From assembly GCA_052390275.1 (NCBI GenBank), contig JBQTHD010000009.1, positions 1-64,000 on the forward strand: a stretch of 64,000 nucleotides of DNA, written 5' to 3'. The notes below the pieces were generated by a model. It ran no database searches, had not been told where the DNA came from, and saw only the letters and a program-made list of their open reading frames with translations. The number at the start of each line of letters is the position of its first letter. The stretch's first letter is position 1. The DNA is from JBQTHD01 sp052390275. Lineage in GTDB: Bacteria; Actinomycetota; Acidimicrobiia; Acidimicrobiales; AC-14. Shown here piece by piece: positions 60,132-64,000 of the stretch. A program made the position numbers and the translations under genes.

Positions 60132-61070
60132 GTGTCCCAGTTGGTCCCGTCTGTGGCCGGGATCGTCGGAACCACGTTTCTCCTGGTCCACCTGGCTCCC
60201 GGGGACGCGGTGGAGGCCCTGGCCGGCGAGAACGCCTCGCAGGAGTACCTCGCCGCGCTACGGGTGGAGTACGGCCTGGACCAGGCCCTTCCCACCCAGA
60301 TCTGGCGCTACATCACTCACCTGATCCAGGGCGACCTGGGACAGTCGGTGCTGCTCGGCCAGCCGGTGACCACCCTGATCGCCGAGCGGATGACGCCCAC
60401 GCTCCTCCTGGCGGCCAGCGCCCTGATCCTTTCCACCATGGGTGCGCTAGGCGTGGCGGTCCGGGCCGGGCGCCGACCCGGGGGCGTGTTCGACGCTGCT
60501 TCCAACTCCTTGACCCTGGTGGCCTACGCCATCCCCGTCTTCTGGCTGGGACAGATAGCTGTCCTGGTGCTGGCGCTCGGCCTCGGCTGGTTCCCCGTTC
60601 AGGGTTTCACCGACGCCCGGGCGCCGGGAACCGGGCTGGCCCGCTGGATCGGCATCGCCCATCACCTGGCTTTGCCCGCCCTGGTGCTGGCCGCTTCGGA
60701 GACCGCCCTTCTGGCCCGACTCACCCGGTCCGGACTGCTCGCCAATCTGGGCCGGGCCTACGTTTTGACCGCCCGGGCCAAGGGCGTGGCCGAAGGCCGC
60801 ATCCTGTCCGCCCACGCCCTGCGCAACGCCCTTCTGCCGGTGATCACCGTGGTGGGCAGCCGGATCGGCTTCATCCTGTCGGGGGCCGTCCTGGTGGAGT
60901 CGGTCTTCGCCTGGCCCGGTCTGGGATCGCTCCTGGTGGAGTCGGCCCGCAGCCAGGACCACCCCGTGGTCCTGGGTCTGGTGATGCTGGTATCGGCCAC
61001 AGTCGTGACCATGAACCTGGCCGTGGACCTCCTCTACCGGGTGGTCGACCCTCGGGTGACCAACACTTGA
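60132..61070 (+). CDS. DppB-type permease (pair B), start unclear
   Basis: The 312-aa frame has the DppB pattern: LVPSVAGIVGTTFLLVHLAP, YGLDQALPTQIWRYITHLI, FWLGQIAVLVLAL, then LTARAKGVAEGRILSAHALR, NALLPVITVVGSRIGFIL and ESVFAWPGLGSLL. GTG 60132 skips the usual first residues; the same frame upstream encodes IRFVVRRVSQL, the expected N-terminus, but offers no ATG, GTG or TTG back to the fusion 2 stop. CTG 60090 may be used. It overlaps dppC by 4 bp. Confidence 0.85.
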   Translation: MSQLVPSVAGIVGTTFLLVHLAPGDAVEALAGENASQEYLAALRVEYGLDQALPTQIWRYITHLIQGDLGQSVLLGQPVTTLIAERMTPTLLLAASALILSTMGALGVAVRAGRRPGGVFDAASNSLTLVAYAIPVFWLGQIAVLVLALGLGWFPVQGFTDARAPGTGLARWIGIAHHLALPALVLAASETALLARLTRSGLLANLGRAYVLTARAKGVAEGRILSAHALRNALLPVITVVGSRIGFILSGAVLVESVFAWPGLGSLLVESARSQDHPVVLGLVMLVSATVVTMNLAVDLLYRVVDPRVTNT

Positions 61071-62092
61071 ACAGCCCCGCCCACGTACCCGACGAAGGAT
61101 CCGGGCAAGCCCAGTCGGTGGACCTTCGCCGGCGCTTGCGCCCCAGAAGGCCCGCCGGGAACGCGGCCCAGGGCGACAGCGCCTCGGGGCTTCTGAGCGG
61201 CATTCGGGGAGGCGTTCCTGGTCGGGGCACAGGCCAGCCGACGGGCCGGCGGCGGCTGCTCAGCCAGGTTCTGCGTACCCCGGGAGGTCGGGCCGGGGTG
61301 GCTCTGACGGTGGCCCTTGTGGCGGTGGGGACTTTTTCCCGACGCCTCGCCCCCCACAACCCTTTCCTCCTCGACGTCCCCACCTCGCGCCCACCCTCAC
61401 TCGCGTTCCCCATGGGCACCGACTATCTGGGTCGGGACATCCTCAGCGCGGTGATCCTCGGGGCCGGCACCGCGCTGACTGTGGTCATCTGGGTCACCAC
61501 CGCCACGGCCGTGTTGGGCGTGACCCTGGGGACCCTGGCCGCCCAACGCGGCGGCTGGGTGGACGACGCCATCGGACGTCTGGGCGAGGCCGTGCAAGCC
61601 GTCCCCCGGTTCTTCCTGGCCGTGGTGGTCACCGCCTTCTTCGGGGGAGACTTGCGGCACCTCATCACGTTGCTGGCCCTCACCTCCTGGCCGCTGGTCA
61701 TGCGACTGGTGCGCTCCGAGGCGCTGAGCGTCACCCGGCGAGATCATGTGACCGCAGCCGCGGCCCTGGGGGCATCCCGGGTGCGGGTACTGGTGCGCCA
61801 CGTGGTGCCCGGGGTTGCCCCGGTGGCCCTGGCGGCCGTGGCTCTCACCGCCTCCCGCGTAGTCCTGTTGGAGTCCAGCCTTTCTTTCTTGGGCCTGGGC
61901 GACCCCGAAGTCATCTCCTGGGGCTTTTTGCTCAACACCGCCCGGGGCTTTTTGGAGTCGGCCTGGTGGGTGGCCGTCTTTCCCGGGCTGGCCATCATGG
62001 CCGCCGTTTTGGGCTTCAACCTTCTCGCCGATTCCCTCGACCGCTCCCTCGATCCCCTGCGGTCCGCCGGCGTGCCCTCCGCCGCCGAATAG
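61067..62092 (+). CDS. DppC-type permease (pair B)
   Basis: The 341-aa protein has a long Arg/Gly-rich cytoplasmic N-terminus (about 70 residues) and the DppC core: PMGTDYLGRDILSAVILGAG, TAAAALGASRVRVLVRHVVP and SSLSFLGLGDPEVISWGFLL. TTG 61067 overlaps the dppB stop (TTGA). The C-terminus ends shortly after LLADSLDRSLDPL, as usual. No ATPase gene follows; 62093-62211 contains no gene. Confidence 0.9.
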   Translation: MNSPAHVPDEGSGQAQSVDLRRRLRPRRPAGNAAQGDSASGLLSGIRGGVPGRGTGQPTGRRRLLSQVLRTPGGRAGVALTVALVAVGTFSRRLAPHNPFLLDVPTSRPPSLAFPMGTDYLGRDILSAVILGAGTALTVVIWVTTATAVLGVTLGTLAAQRGGWVDDAIGRLGEAVQAVPRFFLAVVVTAFFGGDLRHLITLLALTSWPLVMRLVRSEALSVTRRDHVTAAAALGASRVRVLVRHVVPGVAPVALAAVALTASRVVLLESSLSFLGLGDPEVISWGFLLNTARGFLESAWWVAVFPGLAIMAAVLGFNLLADSLDRSLDPLRSAGVPSAAE

Positions 62093-62211
62093 CGTAGCCG
62101 CTCGGAAACGGCGGGATCGCGATTTGTGACCCGGTGGCGATTTGTTGGACCAGGTCGCCCGGACCAAGCAGAGTCCTGAGACAGCGTTGGTGAGACGTAG
62201 CCTTACCAGCG

Positions 62212-62877
62212 ATGTCTGCCCTTCCTGCGTCCGCCTTTCCGGCGGACCAACGGCCATCTTCGCTCGGACCGGTGCCGTCTGCGGTCGGACTATCGGTCGG
62301 GTTGCGGCCAGCCAGCGCGGCGGTCCTGCCCGCCCGGCGGCAGTTCAGCGTCGACGACTACTACCGCATGGCCGAGGCGGGGGTGCTTGGGCCCGACGAC
62401 CGGGTCGAGCTGCTCAGGGGGGAAATCGTGATGATGAGCCCGATCGGCAGCCGCCACGCGGCCTGCGTGAGGCGGCTGCACTCGGCCTTGGCGGCAGTGC
62501 TGGCGGACCGAGCGATGATTTCGGTTCAAAGCCCAGTACGCCTTGACGCCCAATCGGAGCCCGAGCCGGACGTGGCCGTGCTGACAACCCGTCCCGATTG
62601 GTATGCGAGCGCCCACCCCACGCCCGCCGACGTCCTTCTGCTCATCGAGGTGTGTGACACCTCCTGGGACCTCGACTCGGCGGTGAAACGACCTCTCTAC
62701 GCCGCCTCCGGAATCGCCGAGGTCTGGTTGATCAACCTGGCGGGTGCGTACATCGAGGCCTCCTGGGATCCTGCTGCCGAGGGATACGGGGCCATGCGCC
62801 GCCACCGGGCCGGCGACACCATTGCTCCGCAAGCCTTCGGTGATCTGAACCTTGCCGTGGCCGACCTGCTGGTCTGA
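62212..62877 (+). CDS. Uma2-family (DUF820) restriction-endonuclease-fold protein
   Basis: The protein of 221 aa has the Uma2 pattern: FSVDDYYRMAEAGVLGPDDR, VELLRGEIVMMSPIGSRHAA, EPDVAVLTTR and DVLLLIEVCDTSWDLDSAVK, which contain the PD-(D/E)xK acids, then RPLYAASGIAEVWLINL. Known as expanded, mostly uncharacterised families with predicted nuclease fold. N-terminal 35 residues are low-complexity. It is a single gene here. Confidence 0.88.
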   Translation: MSALPASAFPADQRPSSLGPVPSAVGLSVGLRPASAAVLPARRQFSVDDYYRMAEAGVLGPDDRVELLRGEIVMMSPIGSRHAACVRRLHSALAAVLADRAMISVQSPVRLDAQSEPEPDVAVLTTRPDWYASAHPTPADVLLLIEVCDTSWDLDSAVKRPLYAASGIAEVWLINLAGAYIEASWDPAAEGYGAMRRHRAGDTIAPQAFGDLNLAVADLLV

Positions 62878-63002
62878 CGGGGATGGCCGTCGGCCAAAGT
62901 CCAGCGTCATCTGCGGCCATGTGGAACGTCATTGTCTTCGAGTTGGTTGGCCGCCTCCAACCGTTGGTCCGGCGATGGGGTACCGACGAGCCGGCCCTGG
63001 GT

Positions 63003-63021
63003 GCCGTACAGTGGCCGTACA
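63003..63021. promoter_or_regulatory. GCCGTACA direct repeat upstream of DUF1778 gene
   Basis: GCCGTACA occurs at 63003-63010 and again at 63014-63021, 11 bp apart, about 20 bp before the antitoxin start. It is a likely operator for autorepression by the ribbon-helix-helix antitoxin. The rest of 62878-63041 has no gene. Confidence 0.5.
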
Positions 63022-63041
63022 TCGCTAGCAAGGAGCCCCGT

Positions 63042-63326
63042 ATGGCCACCACCGAGACCAGACGCCGCACCCGACGCCTGGAACTGCGCACCACACCCGA
63101 TGAGCGGGACCTTATCGAGCGCGCCGTAGCCGCCACCGGCACCGACCTCACCAAGTTCATCGTCCTCAATGCGGTGGACGCGGCCCGGCGTGTCCTGGCT
63201 GACCGGGACCGTTTCGACCTTGACGATGCCGCCGTGTCCGCCTGGGATGCCCTCAACGCTCGGGAAGCCCGGCCCCTGCCTGGGCTCCGACGCCTTATGG
63301 ATCGGCCATCGCCGTTTGCTGAGTAA
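63042..63326 (+). CDS. DUF1778-type (TacA-like) antitoxin
   Basis: The 94-residue protein begins MATTETRRRTRRLELRTTPD with the RHH strand, followed by ERDLIERAVAATGTDLTKFI and an acidic, proline-containing tail. ATG 63042 is chosen over longer frames because the DUF1778 domain starts here. The GNAT toxin gene lies 142 bp downstream, a larger gap than usual. Confidence 0.85.
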   Translation: MATTETRRRTRRLELRTTPDERDLIERAVAATGTDLTKFIVLNAVDAARRVLADRDRFDLDDAAVSAWDALNAREARPLPGLRRLMDRPSPFAE

Positions 63327-63468
63327 CTGCGGTCGACCCACCAGTGCGGTCCTGGCCCAGCGTGCGGCCGGCTGCGGCCCAGGTGTCCAGCGGCCCCTGG
63401 GTGAGTTGCTCATTCTTGGTGGCCGCCGGTCCCGCTCCCTCGCGCTTGACCGAACTTTCCGTCGCTGA

Positions 63469-64000
63469 GTGAGCCCTTACCGGCCGCCCGAACCGCTGAC
63501 AGGACACCACGACGTAACCGAGTTCGAGTGTCGGTCGAGCGAGCAAACCGATTGGCTGCGTCGCCATGCCCGCCAATCGGCTAGCGCCGGCACTGCGAGG
63601 GTGTTCGTCGTCACCGATACCGCAGGCCCTCAGGTCGTCGCCTACTACGGGTGGTGCATGGCCCAGTTGTCCCCCGCGTCGGCACCCGCTCGGCTGCGTA
63701 AAGGTGCAGGGCGCTACCCCCAGCCGGTCGCCCTGCTGGCCCGCCTGGGGGTGGATCTGAGGCACGAGGGCAGCGGCCTGGGGGCGGCGCTCCTGGGGAA
63801 CGTATTCGCTCGCCTACTCGGGCTCGACGACGACATCGGCTGCCGGGGCCTGCTGGTGCACGCCGAGTCCGACGAGGCCCGCCGGTTCTACCTCCACCTC
63901 GTTCCCGAGTTCACTCCTAGCCCGACCGACGACCTACACCTGGTTCTCCTTATGAAGGACCTCCGCGCGAATTTCATCCGCCGATCCTCTGGGCCCGGTT
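63469..64000 (+). CDS. GNAT toxin (TacT-like), cut by the window edge
   Basis: From GTG 63469 the frame stays open to the end (at least 177 codons). It encodes PEPLTGHHDVTEFECRSSEQ, TDWLRRHARQSASAGTARVF, VVAYYGWCMAQLSP, then PVALLARLGVDLRHEGSGLG with the acetyl-CoA loop and a late ARRFYLHLVPEFTP block. This matches TacT-type toxins, which acetylate charged tRNAs and are held by a DUF1778 antitoxin. The C-terminus is outside the window. Confidence 0.82.
   Translation, partial: MSPYRPPEPLTGHHDVTEFECRSSEQTDWLRRHARQSASAGTARVFVVTDTAGPQVVAYYGWCMAQLSPASAPARLRKGAGRYPQPVALLARLGVDLRHEGSGLGAALLGNVFARLLGLDDDIGCRGLLVHAESDEARRFYLHLVPEFTPSPTDDLHLVLLMKDLRANFIRRSSGPG

Overview
The window is GC-rich, gene-dense DNA with actinobacterial features: GTG and TTG starts, ATGA/GTGA gene overlaps, secG, rsgA, a YtrA-type GntR locus and many PIN, DUF1778 and Fic toxin-type genes. 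With paired Wzm/Wzt export, three AsnB paralogues, a heparinase-type protein and actinobacterial type IV pilins, an Acidimicrobiia-like member of the Actinomycetota is my best guess. This is inferred from gene content; there is no rRNA to confirm it.

Layout. 1-9.3 kb is mostly housekeeping: a Phd/PIN pair, a glycogen-debranching-type enzyme, two sulfotransferase paralogues, an acyl-CoA dehydrogenase, an alpha/beta-hydrolase lacking its nucleophile serine, a DUF2786 protein, and tRNA-Ser(TGA), tRNA-Ser(GCT) and tRNA-Arg(ACG). 9.3-13.7 kb looks like accessory DNA behind a tRNA-Ser-like 5' fragment: a PIN-like pair, an AbiEii-like nucleotidyltransferase with a winged-helix partner, two decayed regulator remnants and a Fic protein with a degenerate active site. 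13.7-19.6 kb holds rsgA with an odd upstream ORF interrupted by UGA, a kelch protein divergent from a membrane/GntR pair, a GNAT, a tRNA-Leu with anticodon AAG, secG and a CopG/PIN pair.

19.7-48.3 kb is a surface-polysaccharide cluster: GT4, GT2 and other glycosyltransferases, wecB- and wecA-like genes, an SDR epimerase, three AsnB-type amidotransferases, a two-headed oxidoreductase, a glycosyltransferase-methyltransferase fusion, a Wzm/Wzt exporter with a sugar-binding tail, a heparinase II/III family protein and a GT39-like membrane protein. Together they can make a lipid-linked amidated glycan, export it by ABC transporter and trim it.

48.3-62.1 kb is the most unusual part. A Wzy_C/TPR membrane protein sits divergently from a type IV pilin gene, followed by two large proteins (784 and 727 aa) in which a complete type IV pilin N-terminus is fused to a family-5 ABC substrate-binding protein. 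Each lies beside a DppB/DppC-type permease pair, with a TolB-like propeller lipoprotein between, and no ABC ATPase in the window. The three pilin-type genes share an almost identical pilin helix and an 11-bp-phased direct repeat upstream. I read this as a bacterial counterpart of the archaeal 'bindosome': solute receptors carrying a pilin anchor, possibly built into or alongside a pilus. The window ends with a Uma2-type protein and a DUF1778/GNAT toxin pair cut by the right edge.
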